DNA from: Tolypocladium sp. Sup5 PDA-1
Lineage: Eukaryota > Ascomycota > Sordariomycetes > Hypocreales > Ophiocordycipitaceae
Direction of reading: 5' to 3'
Length of the DNA stretch: 64,000 nt
Assembly (NCBI GenBank): GCA_000750105.3
Contig: JPHH03000100.1
Location: 1-64,000 of the forward strand
The notes below the pieces were generated by a model. The model ran no database searches. It had not been told where the DNA came from and saw nothing but the letters and a program-made list of their open reading frames with translations. The translations under genes and the position numbers were made by a program. Below, piece by piece: positions 1 through 9,370 of the stretch; position 1 is the first letter of the stretch, and every line of letters begins with the position of its first letter.

Positions 1-1577
1 GAGTGGCTCACATTTTTCGCGGAGGCGATCGGAGGGTGGACAGCCCCGGGCATATCCCGAGGAGACTTCTCTATTCGGCGACCGGACTGTACCCCAGGTG
101 TCTGGTGAGGAGAGAAAAATTGCGCATAGGAAGACTTGGTATCCCGCAGAATGAGGGCGTGTAGTTCACTTGTGGAAGTGATGACGGAGCAGTAGCAAGG
201 AATCACTGACCTGCACTTCCTTGGGCGGAGTAGAGGCTCCAATACGTTCACCCCACATGCCCCAAGATGAGGCGTGCCTTTCGGACAAGTGCCGCGGTCA
301 TCTTGTCAACTTGTCGACTTGCAACCGCCAGAGCCGACGAGCTCTCTGAAAGGCAGCAAATGGAACTCAACCAACCCTGGCACTGTCCGTGGTGAACAAA
401 CGGACAACGCAAGAGTGGGTCGCTGCATCAAGATCTTGACAGAACTAGAACCGGCAAGTGTCAGGCGGTCGAGGCCGATGGGGCTAGTCAGACCCTGTAC
501 TATGAGCAATGTGGTAGTTCCAGACTGGTTCTTGCCGCCGTCGTCTTGTGGACTTGTCTCTACTGAAGCTGTATCGTCTCGGCATCAACAAATAGATAGT
601 ACTGTATCCCTGGTAGCATCCAGTGTCAATGAATGACCAACATAGATCGTCAAATTCTGCACAAGACACTAAATGACAACAGACAGCGTTTGCAAACGGC
701 AGCGTAGCCACCCACAGAGCACGACCTCCCTGCCGAATGAAGTAACGGACAGCGACTCTAGCAAGAACAGGCTGTGAAGTTGTGTCCAGAATCGTCATCC
801 ATAGAAGCCAGCAAGCGTTCTGCGGCACTATGCAGGCACACCCACGTAGACAGTTCAGGCGCTGGTGCCCTGAGCAATGTGGCAGTTTCGGGCTGCCGCC
901 GTCATGTTGTTGGCTCACCCCCATTGACAGTTTTGCATCCCTTTAGCGTCAGAAAATAGATAGTAGCCTTGGTAGCACTAGAGTCAATAAACGAACAAGT
1001 AGGCAGTTACACTCTGCGAAAGTCGCCAAGTGGACACCCGGCATTTACAAAGCTGTGTAGCCACAAAGGCCACAGCCTCCCACAACCTACCCACAACCTC
1101 CCCACAAACTCGAGAAACGGACAGTGACTCTGGCCAGGAGCAGAAGTGGAAGCCGTGGCCAGAATCGCTTCATCCATAGAAGCCAGCCAGCGTCTGTGAC
1201 ACAAGCGACCAGGCAGGTTCAGGATTATGCAGGCAGGCTAACGTAGACCGTTGTTGGCGCTGTTGCCCTGCACCATCCGGCGTCAAGACGATCAAATTGT
1301 CGGCAACTGTGCATCTCATGAAACCTTAGGGCCATGCTTCGGAACAAGAATAATTTATTCAGATCTAGAACGTCCACCTGTATCCGATCGCCTAGTCGGT
1401 CTGTCAGGCTCACCGGCAAAGGCATCCATGTGCTCCCTCTCCTTCCTACCAATGGCCAAACCCGGATGGACACCAAGATAGCCATCTTTCGCTTCACTAT
1501 CTACAAGGCTAGAACCTGACAGCAAGGGCCGTTGCCATAAACTGCATCCAGAAGTCGAATTCTGGTCAACTACGGTC
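1..1577. repeat. Left arm of a large inverted repeat
   Basis: This segment is the reverse complement of 51080-52655. Position i pairs with 52656-i with no offset through at least position 636, and the offset is only 4-7 bases further in. Roughly the outer 900 bases are almost identical; the inner part (about 950-1577) is clearly homologous but has small insertions and substitutions. The arm is cut by the window edge, so its true outer end is unknown. No convincing protein is encoded; the open frames are in step between the arms only because the DNA is duplicated. The inner boundary is near 1577, just after GGTCAACTACGGTC. Confidence 0.93.
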
Positions 1578-1599
1578 CTTAAAGCCAAGCATACTGCAA

Positions 1600-2234
1600 T
1601 ATGTGCTGTGTTGATACTCCAGGTCGGCCTGATCAGACTCGCAAAGATGGGAGAATGCCAAAAAGAGTTCGTTGTCCTTTAGTCCGCCGTAGTAGTAACT
1701 TAACGATGTCAGGACAATGACGACATCGGGATGGCTGATCTCGGACCTCGCGCTTGGGTTATCTTTAGCTCGATATGGCACTGCAAGCCTTGTCGCTGGT
1801 AATCTGCTAAGAGCGAGACCATAGTCAACTCTCCACCGCTTCTGCGCGAATGGGAAAGCCAAAATCCCTTCAGCAAGGAGGCCTCTTAGCAGAAGCAATG
1901 TGCTCTTGGTTGTTCCCCCCCAAAATCCCTGTTGACCTGGTGCCTCGACACTGTTCCTATCGGACTGGTTCAGACGCTGTTTTGTGATGTACGTGAAGAC
2001 AGCATCTCGGACCGGTTGTGGTTCTCTTGCAATTGGGAATCCGCTGAGGCCTGTTTTGCAGACTCGGTTTGCGATCCGTGTGAGAATCCGCTCTTGAGCA
2101 TCGTGTCGTAGAATCCTTGTCCGTGGGAAACAACCGCCTGGACCAGGATGTATTTCAATCGAGTCTGGGTATTCCGCCTTCACAGACGTGACATAACTCC
2201 TGAATCGAAGGTGCGTACGCAGACTGCGGCGCAC
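1600..2234 (-). pseudogene. Fragment of a giant DUF3638/DUF3645 protein
   Basis: About 210 residues read openly on the minus strand and match, from memory of the family, the DUF3638 region of very large (about 3,000-residue) fungal proteins of unknown biochemical role. Recognisable blocks are FPRTRILRHDAQERILTRIA, the stretch LLLLRGLLAEGILAF followed by QKRWRVDYGL, and RLAVPYRAKDNPSARSEISH with VVIVLTSLSYYYGGL. Nothing of the remaining roughly 90 percent of such a protein is present on either side: the frame ends where the inverted repeat begins, and upstream of 2234 no continuation is visible. It is therefore a broken relic, truncated at both ends, with the downstream break coinciding with the repeat boundary. 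Confidence 0.75.
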
Positions 2235-3215
2235 GCATCACGGCCTGCGGCGGACGCTACCTACGCCGACGCGCCGGTACGTGCGGAAGCCCCTCTGCCG
2301 GCGCCATTTTCTGCCTGTGCTGATCGTATTACGCCTTACATATCGCAAGCCATGTTCTGCTGCCGCACCGTTGATTGCACAGAAGTGAGTAAGCGTCACA
2401 GCAGTGGCGAGCGCAGGGCCTTCACAAGCTACCATAAGGTTCATGAAACAAAAACGTTCCCAAGTTCAGTAACGTGATACGAAAGTGGGTGGAGAGAGTT
2501 GGGGGTGAACCTGCATAATAAAGGAAAGGATCACGTGAGCCATGTCCACCGCCGACGTGGGTACCTCGCTGTCGGCCATGAACTTGCGAGTACCAAAAGC
2601 CTGTCAGTTTTAGCGCACGTTTGTATGTGTCAGCATGTCCCGCTATGTATTCCGAAGTCCCGGGGATGCCCACAGTAAAGAGGAGATTTGTTCCAAGAGG
2701 AGGTTATTTATGCTCATGACCGTACTTATACCTTGCACGATCTGTTCCCTGCACGATCTGTTCCACGATCTATTTAATAAGTGGTGGGCATTCCATGTAA
2801 TCTTTCCTCCAAGTGCCACCATTTGAGTTTGGCCAACTTATATCTATGCCTATAGACACGCCTCTTCGGAGAAGTCAAATCTATGTATCAGCCATGAGTT
2901 CCGACTGTCTTCATCCAGCAGCCACCACTTCGACCAGGGAACTATCAATATACCAGGTGTTGAGAGTGGAGAGCGGGCGCGCTGCGGGGTTATTTTAGCT
3001 TGCGCACCTAGCTGCGCAAGCGAAGCTGCGGACGCAGATACCGGCGTACGTACCTCGGCCTCTGACTATGGCTGCGTACGCAGACGTGCAGACGCCGCTA
3101 CACGCGGAAGATCTTCTGCCGGCGACGCTCTTCGCTTCGGCTCATCGTCCTAGGCCTCCGCTGGAAAGATAAGGAACGTCAAGCTGAACTACGCCTCGGA
3201 TTGAAGTCTAAGCTC
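2235..3215. other. Intergenic, no gene seen
   Basis: No coding frame with recognisable content. Two GC-rich patches (about 2209-2305 and 3060-3130) resemble each other loosely, both containing GCGTACGCAGAC and, further on, CGGAAG followed by CTGCCGGCG, which suggests scraps of one repeat. Confidence 0.5.
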
Positions 3216-5885
3216 TTACCGGGCTTCTCTTCCCGGATCCTGAAGTCTCGCTAATTCTATCAGTAGGCGGTACGTGTAGATGCTCATATCATCTTCTCGC
3301 AAGGCCCTGGTGAACCATTCCCGGCCTTGCTCCGCGATCCGTCTGGCCCTTCGTTGTCCAATCTCCGTCGAGGTGAGATACGTCACCAACTCTGGAAGCT
3401 CCTGCATGCTCTGGCTGACGGGTATGTAGTGGACCCACGGCACCAGGCGGTCGTCGTGCCATTCTCGTAGGAGTGTCTGCTTCAAGGGCACCGACTTCGA
3501 GGCCAACAGCTTATAGTAGCGGCCGCTGATTCCGTTTCCGTCAAGGTCGAACACGAGTCGTGATTGAAATGCTCTGTCGCCATCTACCCAGCGTTTGACG
3601 TTGAAGTAATCCCGTTGGTCTCTGCACAGTCGCCTCTCGCACTGGAAGATCCTGGTGAACGCCACGTCGAACAGCCTGCTGTTTAAGAAGGACAATGCTA
3701 CCCGGGTGACCACCCCGTCTCTCTTCTCCCGGAGGTAGTAGTGTTGCTGCTTCTCAAGATTCTGAGCTAACTTGACAAACCTTTGCCGGTGGTAGGAACG
3801 CCACTGGTCGTCCGACGCAAATCCGCCCGTGTTTGAGCCGGCCCAGTAAAGATTATTGCGTTTCTTATCCCAATCGACGTCGTGCCGAGAGATGTACCGA
3901 AACTCGTTTTCCGTATACGCCGGGCTTGGAAAGAGTACATCTCCCATCGTGGAAGGCGAGCCGGTGGAAAGTATAGGTACCATGCCTTCGATAAGGACGA
4001 AAGACGTTGGACTCATAAAAAGGCCGTGCATGTTGCTATACTCGGGATGTTGACACAGATCCATGGCCGAACTAACGTTGGCGACGAAAGGTAGGCCTAC
4101 TGTGTTCGCGGCAGCGGCGTCGTCCTGCGTGTCCTCAGCAGCTTTTCTCGCTCCACGAGAAGCACAGAACCTCGTGATTGCATCCCAGACTGGGCGGTGT
4201 GACATGCTCGTCTGGCTGAGCCGCTCCTCCGTGGCGACCGGTGGTTTTTTTGACGGTCGAGGAGGGAGGAGAACCCTCGGTTCGTCAAGGTGATTGACGA
4301 GGAACGACACTTCCGGAACGGCTCCGCCTACCTCCGTTAATAGCCTGTCAAACAGCCTACTGATGTGCCGGTCGTATGTACGGTAAGGATGGCGACAGTG
4401 CGTATTGCCGCGGCCGGTCGAGACCTCGCAAAGCCACAGTTCGCTTCCCGGCTCGCTTTGCGCCTTACTCATCATCTCGCGCACCTGAGGACCACTTATC
4501 GCCCAGAAAGGGGAGACTGCGTCGTAGATAGAATCAAAGTCGTCGATGATCGGTGACTGGCGAGACCGTGCGAATTCGTACCAGGCCTGGAAGCCCGGGG
4601 GCGGCTCCATCTTATATCGACGTCGATACTCGTTATGTGCCGCTACGTAGCTTCGACTCTGCCTACTTAATAGATTCTCGATGTCGGCCTCAGCGCCACG
4701 GGCCAGGGCTTCGACGGGGTGATCTCGGGCGTCGTCGGGGCCAAAGGGTGTCGCAGACCTCGCAAGCATCGTGGCAGAGAGGTCCGTCAAGCACGGTATA
4801 AGGGGGAACAACATTAAGAGCCAGAGTGCGCCGCGCTTTGCCGTCGCCTTCGCCGGCATCATTTGGACAAGCTGGCCAAGCGAAAAAAAGGAAGACGCGA
4901 CGTGCGCTAAAGCCTCGAACTCCGAGGTCAACCCAGACGCGGCACTCGTCGCCACGATGCTGAATGTCCCCGCGGCAGCAGCCGCGCACCACGTCGTATA
5001 TTGTGTCTGACGTCCGGGTCATTGGCTTTAAGGCTCCGTAGATATGTGGAAGGGGGCTCACATACGGTTCGTGTTATAAAATACCAAGACGAGGCTTTGG
5101 CGAGGCCCAACAGCAGAGTAGGCACGGTCTCGCTTCTTGGGAATCCGTATACGTGGGTTTCTACGCCCAGCGCAATGACCAGGAGGAATACAACCCGCAC
5201 GGATAGAGGGATCACAGCGCTATCGAGGTTAACCGAAGGAGAATAGCCAGTGCTAGCGGTGCCGCCCGGTAGGAGAGCGATATACACGAGCGACAAAGCC
5301 ACAAGCGAGACGGTCTGCAGCGCAGGCCCCCCAAGACACCATCCTGGCAATGCAAAGAGGTTGAACGAGGCCACCAAGCACGTACCCCAGAGCGTGTTGA
5401 CCATGGGAGAAAAGAATGACGGTCCGCGCACTGCTAAGGAGGGGAACTCGGGACGGAGGTGCTCTTGAGCGATGAAAAGAACCGGCCCTAACGCTGGCTA
5501 CGCGTTTCTTAGCCATAACTTCGCGTCGAGCGGGCTCAACCCTCTAGGGAGCATGTATGCTTACGTAGAACCCAACCACCCGACGCTCCGCCTTGCAGAG
5601 GCACGCCAGGACGACAGCCGTGGCAACCGTCCATACTTTTCCTCGCGAGGCAGGCCGGGCTTCTGGACCGTTGAAGAAGATCGTCCTCGACGTTCGGACA
5701 TTCAACCCTCCCGTAACCCGCAGCAGCATCGGCAGGGTCACCCAGCAAAGGATCTCGGAGCACAACTCCGACTGTATCGACGAGAGCCGCTGCGTCAGAA
5801 TCATGCATAAGGTGGCTGCGCCGGCTAACACATCCACCGGTACATCGCCAAGGCGTCGCTCCCCCATTTTCGGCATCGAAATCAT
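3216..5885 (-). CDS. GT90 (CAP10-domain) glycosyltransferase, multi-pass membrane protein
   Basis: Three exons, complement of join(3216..5006, 5066..5461, 5565..5885), give about 835 residues. Both introns are phase 0: donor GTAAGC with acceptor AAGAG, and donor GTATGT with acceptor GTCAG. The first 300 or so residues are a run of hydrophobic segments (for example MLLRVTGGL, FFSPMVNTLWGTCLVASFNL, VRVVFLLVIALGVET), the membrane-anchored half found in fungal GT90 proteins. The C-terminal half is the CAP10 domain, with NNLYWAGSNTGGFASDDQWR, then FDLDGNGISGRYYKLLASKS and WVHYIPVSQSMQEL, the usual donor-site blocks. Relatives include Cryptococcus Cap10 and the beta-1,2-xylosyltransferase Cxt1; the sugar used here cannot be deduced. 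Likely Golgi-located. The start chosen is the first in-frame ATG (5885); an extra upstream exon is possible. No disabling change was seen. Confidence 0.87.
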
Positions 5886-6325
5886 TCGTTCGAGTCGTTG
5901 CTCATGCAGTCACGGCGAGGATAACTTCGCACGAAGTAAAGCTTCCACCTTTCCTCCTGCCCCCGTCGTAAATGTCGGCATGAGGTCACGTGGTCGTCGG
6001 GGCACTGCCCCGATGACCGACGGGAGCTGTTTCGAACCGACATATCGACCTCGGTTCCGTCCTAGACGAGCCGTTTCCCCGTTGGTTGCCTGAAGGGTTG
6101 CAGCCGGGAGTACAGGGATGTAGGCCAATAAGGGTCCACTCGCATCAGAAGGAACGTACTCGCCCCAGCGGGCATACGCCAGAAGTCTACGAGGAGAGGA
6201 AATGACTAGTTCGCCGAAAGACTACGGCCTTGCCTTGTGTGCTCGTAGAGCAGGCACGATCGAGAAACACATGGGCAGTGAGACCTGGCTGCACGGGCAG
6301 CAGGATGTCCGTTCGCACGATCCCT
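5886..6325. other. Intergenic upstream of the GT90 gene
   Basis: Presumed promoter region of the GT90 gene. No recognisable gene, RNA or clear promoter element was seen. Confidence 0.5.
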
Positions 6326-6470
6326 TGGGCAGCGGTAAGGCTTGTGGATCCCAAATCAGATGCTGGCACGTTAACTAATACTTCTTTTAACTGGATAATT
6401 AGCTTGTAATAGAAGTACCAACAAGCTAGATACAGGGGATTTCTGGGCCCACAAGCCTTACCGCTGCCCA
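6326..6470. mobile_element. Short inverted-repeat element (MITE-like), copy 1
   Basis: A 145-bp segment bounded by a perfect 22-bp terminal inverted repeat whose core is GGGCAGCGGTAAGGCTTGTG (6327-6346 and the reverse complement ending 6469). The interior is AT-rich and non-coding. The same terminal motif, with two base changes, bounds the element at 9175-9370, so the two belong to one family. No target-site duplication is obvious. Confidence 0.7.
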
Positions 6471-6497
6471 GGGGTAAGGCTTGTGGGCCCAGAAATC
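6438..6497. repeat. Perfect 25-bp hairpin at the right end of MITE copy 1
   Basis: Arms 6438-6462 and 6473-6497 are exact reverse complements around a 10-base spacer. The left arm is the right end of the MITE-like element and its flank; the right arm repeats it outward. This looks like a foldback duplication or two element ends brought together. Confidence 0.85.
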
Positions 6498-7508
6498 TAC
6501 GGGCCGAACTCCCTGGCGCCCGGTAGGGTGGGGCGGCGGGCCTGGCTTCGCCGCCCTAATCTAACTTGCCCGGGGGGAGGCGGAGCGCGGCAGGGTTTTT
6601 TGGTGCTACGCGCTTATGTACATCGACTACTGCACGTCGGCGGGTGTGGCGCAGCGCCACCGGACCCAAACCGGCTGCCTACCTTTTAAGGTTGTTTCAT
6701 GGCAGAAACGACCACTAAACACCAAGTTAGGCTCAAAGGCAAACGCCAAAAGCCGCGCCGCAGCACTGTCACTATCTTCCCAGGGCCCAGGAGAAGACAG
6801 CAGTGACTGCCCCGCGCGAGCTAGACCGTGGATAAGAAAGACGATGCCTTCGGCAGAATCTAAAGCATGTCACGTAATCGTAGGAAGGGTGCGCACGTGG
6901 TGACGGAGGCGTACTTGGCACGAAAGAAGACGGCGGGGGACTAAAGTTGTCAATCGCGGCCGCTGAGAGTCCGAAAGTCCCTCGAATCCATGTCTGTGAT
7001 GCGTGTCCACATGACCTCGATGGAACTAACGTCCCCCTCATACCCATTCCTCTTTAAGGCCCTAGCAGGCCCGTCCCATGATCCGTAGTCAGGGGTGTTG
7101 TGGCAGCCTCGGCAAAGCGTATTGCAATCGAGGGGTATTAGGCCGTAGGCGCATATTCGCCATCGTGTATGCCCCTCACCGTTCCTAAAGATGGGAGAGA
7201 TGGAGAGGATTGACGATGCCAATAGTAAGGCTCTGAGTACCACGGTTTATAAGGCAGATCAATTCGGGAGTAAGGCGACCTAAGGAAGGACTACTCGACG
7301 AGGGACAAGATTATCATGTCCAACCCCACGTCGTGAACCTCACTACCTAAGCCCGCGACCCTCTTTTATCTCCACCGCGCCATCCATCTTCGACATACCC
7401 CAAGTAGCCGATATCCAATGCCTAGAATAGACTGTATCCTGTTAATTCATTGAGCGTGAAAACCACAGCTTGGAGAGGAGTGCGACTTACATTGTTGCTT
7501 TGGAGTCT
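6498..7508. other. Intergenic, no gene seen
   Basis: GC-rich near 6500-6670, mixed composition after. Short open frames have no recognisable content. Contains the 3' flank of the small secreted protein gene on the minus strand. Confidence 0.5.
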
Positions 7509-7793
7509 TTAGACGCGGACAACGACAGTCTGGATGCCCTCTACCTCGTCCTCGGCACGCTTATGAGGGAAGTCGCAGTCGGAGGAGCCGCAGCACTCTC
7601 TGAAGCCACCGAGGTGCTCGGAGATGGAGCCTGCCGCACAGTCCTCGCCAAACTGGAAGATTCCGTTATTCTCTCTGCAGCAGCGCTCCGTATTTCCGTT
7701 ATCCTTCGAACCGCCCGAGTAGCACTTGCAGGCAAGAGCCGGAGTGGACAGCATGGCTACGAGGGCCAGACTGGTAACGCCAAGGAGCTTCAT
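7509..7793 (-). CDS. Small secreted cysteine-rich protein, 94 residues
   Basis: A single-exon frame begins with a classical signal peptide (MKLLGVTSLALVAMLSTPALA, cleavage after about residue 21). The mature part carries eight cysteines at residues 22, 24, 38, 39, 52, 67, 68 and 73, with two CC pairs. The order C, C, CC, C, CC, C differs from the hydrophobin order C, CC, C, C, CC, C. A dibasic KR at 78-79 could be a Kex2 site releasing the 15-residue acidic/hydrophobic tail. A TATA-like box lies 117 nt upstream of the ATG. It has the profile of a fungal effector-type protein or secreted antimicrobial peptide, but I recognise no specific family. It stands alone in gene-poor, repeat-bearing DNA. 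Confidence 0.7.
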   Translation of the reverse strand: MKLLGVTSLALVAMLSTPALACKCYSGGSKDNGNTERCCRENNGIFQFGEDCAAGSISEHLGGFRECCGSSDCDFPHKRAEDEVEGIQTVVVRV

Positions 7794-7909
7794 TCTGAGT
7801 AATTAAGTTGAGGTCTTGGAGAGTATGGGAGGATGTCTTGATCTAATGTGATGAGGCAAGGATGAATTGTAGATGAATTGTAGGCGATGAGTTAATGGGA
7901 AACGACCCC

Positions 7910-7917
7910 TTTATATA
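7910..7917 (-). promoter_or_regulatory. TATA box of the 7.5-kb secreted-protein gene
   Basis: The minus strand reads TATATAAA here, 117 nt before the ATG at 7793, a normal position for a strong fungal TATA box upstream of an induced secreted-protein gene. Confidence 0.5.
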
Positions 7918-9174
7918 ATTTCTTTCGGCTTCGGCCTTGAGTCACTTGGGATCCGGACCCTCGTACCTGTGACGTCCGCGATGAAACCTTATGCCTACGG
8001 GTGATCGTCCGTCCAAGCATCAGCGGCTGCGCGAGCCGCGGGTCATCGGCGTAGAGCATCGTCCCCGAGACCTGAAGCACGCTGGCGATCACCAGGGCAG
8101 TCAACCTCTGGCCCGGGGGAGAAGAGAGGTGGGGATGTTCACCCCGTTCCGTATGTATGTCGGACGTGGCTTCCGCCCAGAACACGTGGGGCACGTTGCG
8201 TCCAGCCTGGTCAGGTATGCCGTCTGGCCGCTCAGTAGCCGAAGTTGTTATATGCTTCGTTGGCCTTCCTAACCTATGTAGCATCATGCGCGTTGGGCGC
8301 GCGTTCTTCCCGCTGGTGTGGGGCGCGGATCCCACGGCCCGCCACCCGCACACAACGTCGACTCCCCACGGTCCTCTTCCCTGACGATGTGCAAGCTGTT
8401 GGTCGTCGTCGCCACTGCCGCCCGTGTCCTCTGCCCTCTGTATGCTGGTGCGGTCCCCTGGCTGAAGACATGGGGATGTTACATCAGGCAGCCGTCGGCG
8501 TCATCACCCACCTGCCAAGTGCTTGCGAGGCCGCCCGAGGCCGTCGGTCGGTGCGCTGGCATGGACGATCGTTGTAGGGACCAACAAATCCCTCACTCGT
8601 CCGCATTGGAACATCGTACGAGCTTCCACGGCTGGCCCCGTCCGGGTCAGCATCTGAACTGAGATGGGACAAGGGGCGCACGCACTCATCGATCGCACCA
8701 CGGTTCCGGCCACAGTAGACCGGACTGGAGACCGCTGTAGTGGACTGCAATTTGATGTCTGTCATCTCACACCGCTGCGCGAGACCTACGTCGGTGGGAC
8801 AGTGCTGGCAGCTTGGATAACGAAAGGGGCACAGCAGTGAACCGGCCGACTTGCTGGCAAGCCTACCGAGTCTTTCCGTGCTTGGGACGCCCTAGTCTTG
8901 TTGTCGACGTGGCGAACGCACGCTGAGTCGAGGTTATCCGGAGGCCTCGCCTATCATAGCAACATCGCCATCTATAGTAGAGCTTGGAGAGAAGTGCTAT
9001 ATACGAGTAAACGCGAGACCCACCTATAAACATAGGGGTAGAGCTCGTAGGATTTTAGGGTTTTAATGAGCTACACTCGTCCTGCAGGCTAGGAGACCCA
9101 AATTAGTACGAGGAGATAGCGTATAATCAAGCGATTAAAATAAGTAATTCCCAAGCGCGTATTCATCGCGTTGC
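7918..9174. other. Intergenic, no gene seen
   Basis: Several open frames overlap on both strands around 7990-8760, but none shows domain content. From about 8940 the sequence becomes AT-richer and may be degenerate repeat DNA. Confidence 0.4.
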
Positions 9175-9370
9175 ATCCCACGGGCAGTCGTAAGGCTTGT
9201 GGGCACCCTCTCTCCCCACAGCCCCCCTGTTCCCATACAAAAAAGGATTATAAGTACTTCTATCACCAGCCAATGATCTAGTTTAAACATGTATCCATTT
9301 TGCACCAGCACCTGATTGGCTCTCGCCCCTGTAATTTCTTACCCACAAGCCTTACGACTACCCGTGGGAT
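9175..9370. mobile_element. Short inverted-repeat element (MITE-like), copy 2
   Basis: A 196-bp segment with 29-bp terminal inverted repeats (9175-9203 and 9342-9370) that differ at a single base. The shared terminal core is CAGTCGTAAGGCTTGTGGG. The interior is non-coding. It is a relative of the element at 6326-6470, which ends with the same GTAAGGCTTGTGG motif. Too short to encode a transposase, so it would depend on another element. Confidence 0.75.

Noticed and set aside
274..636. 120-residue frame that recurs exactly at 52020-52382
   Set aside because: Identity of the two frames follows from the inverted repeat; codon content and lack of any domain argue against a gene.
2209..3130. Two GC-rich patches resembling each other
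   Set aside because: Similarity is short and broken; not enough to define a repeat family.
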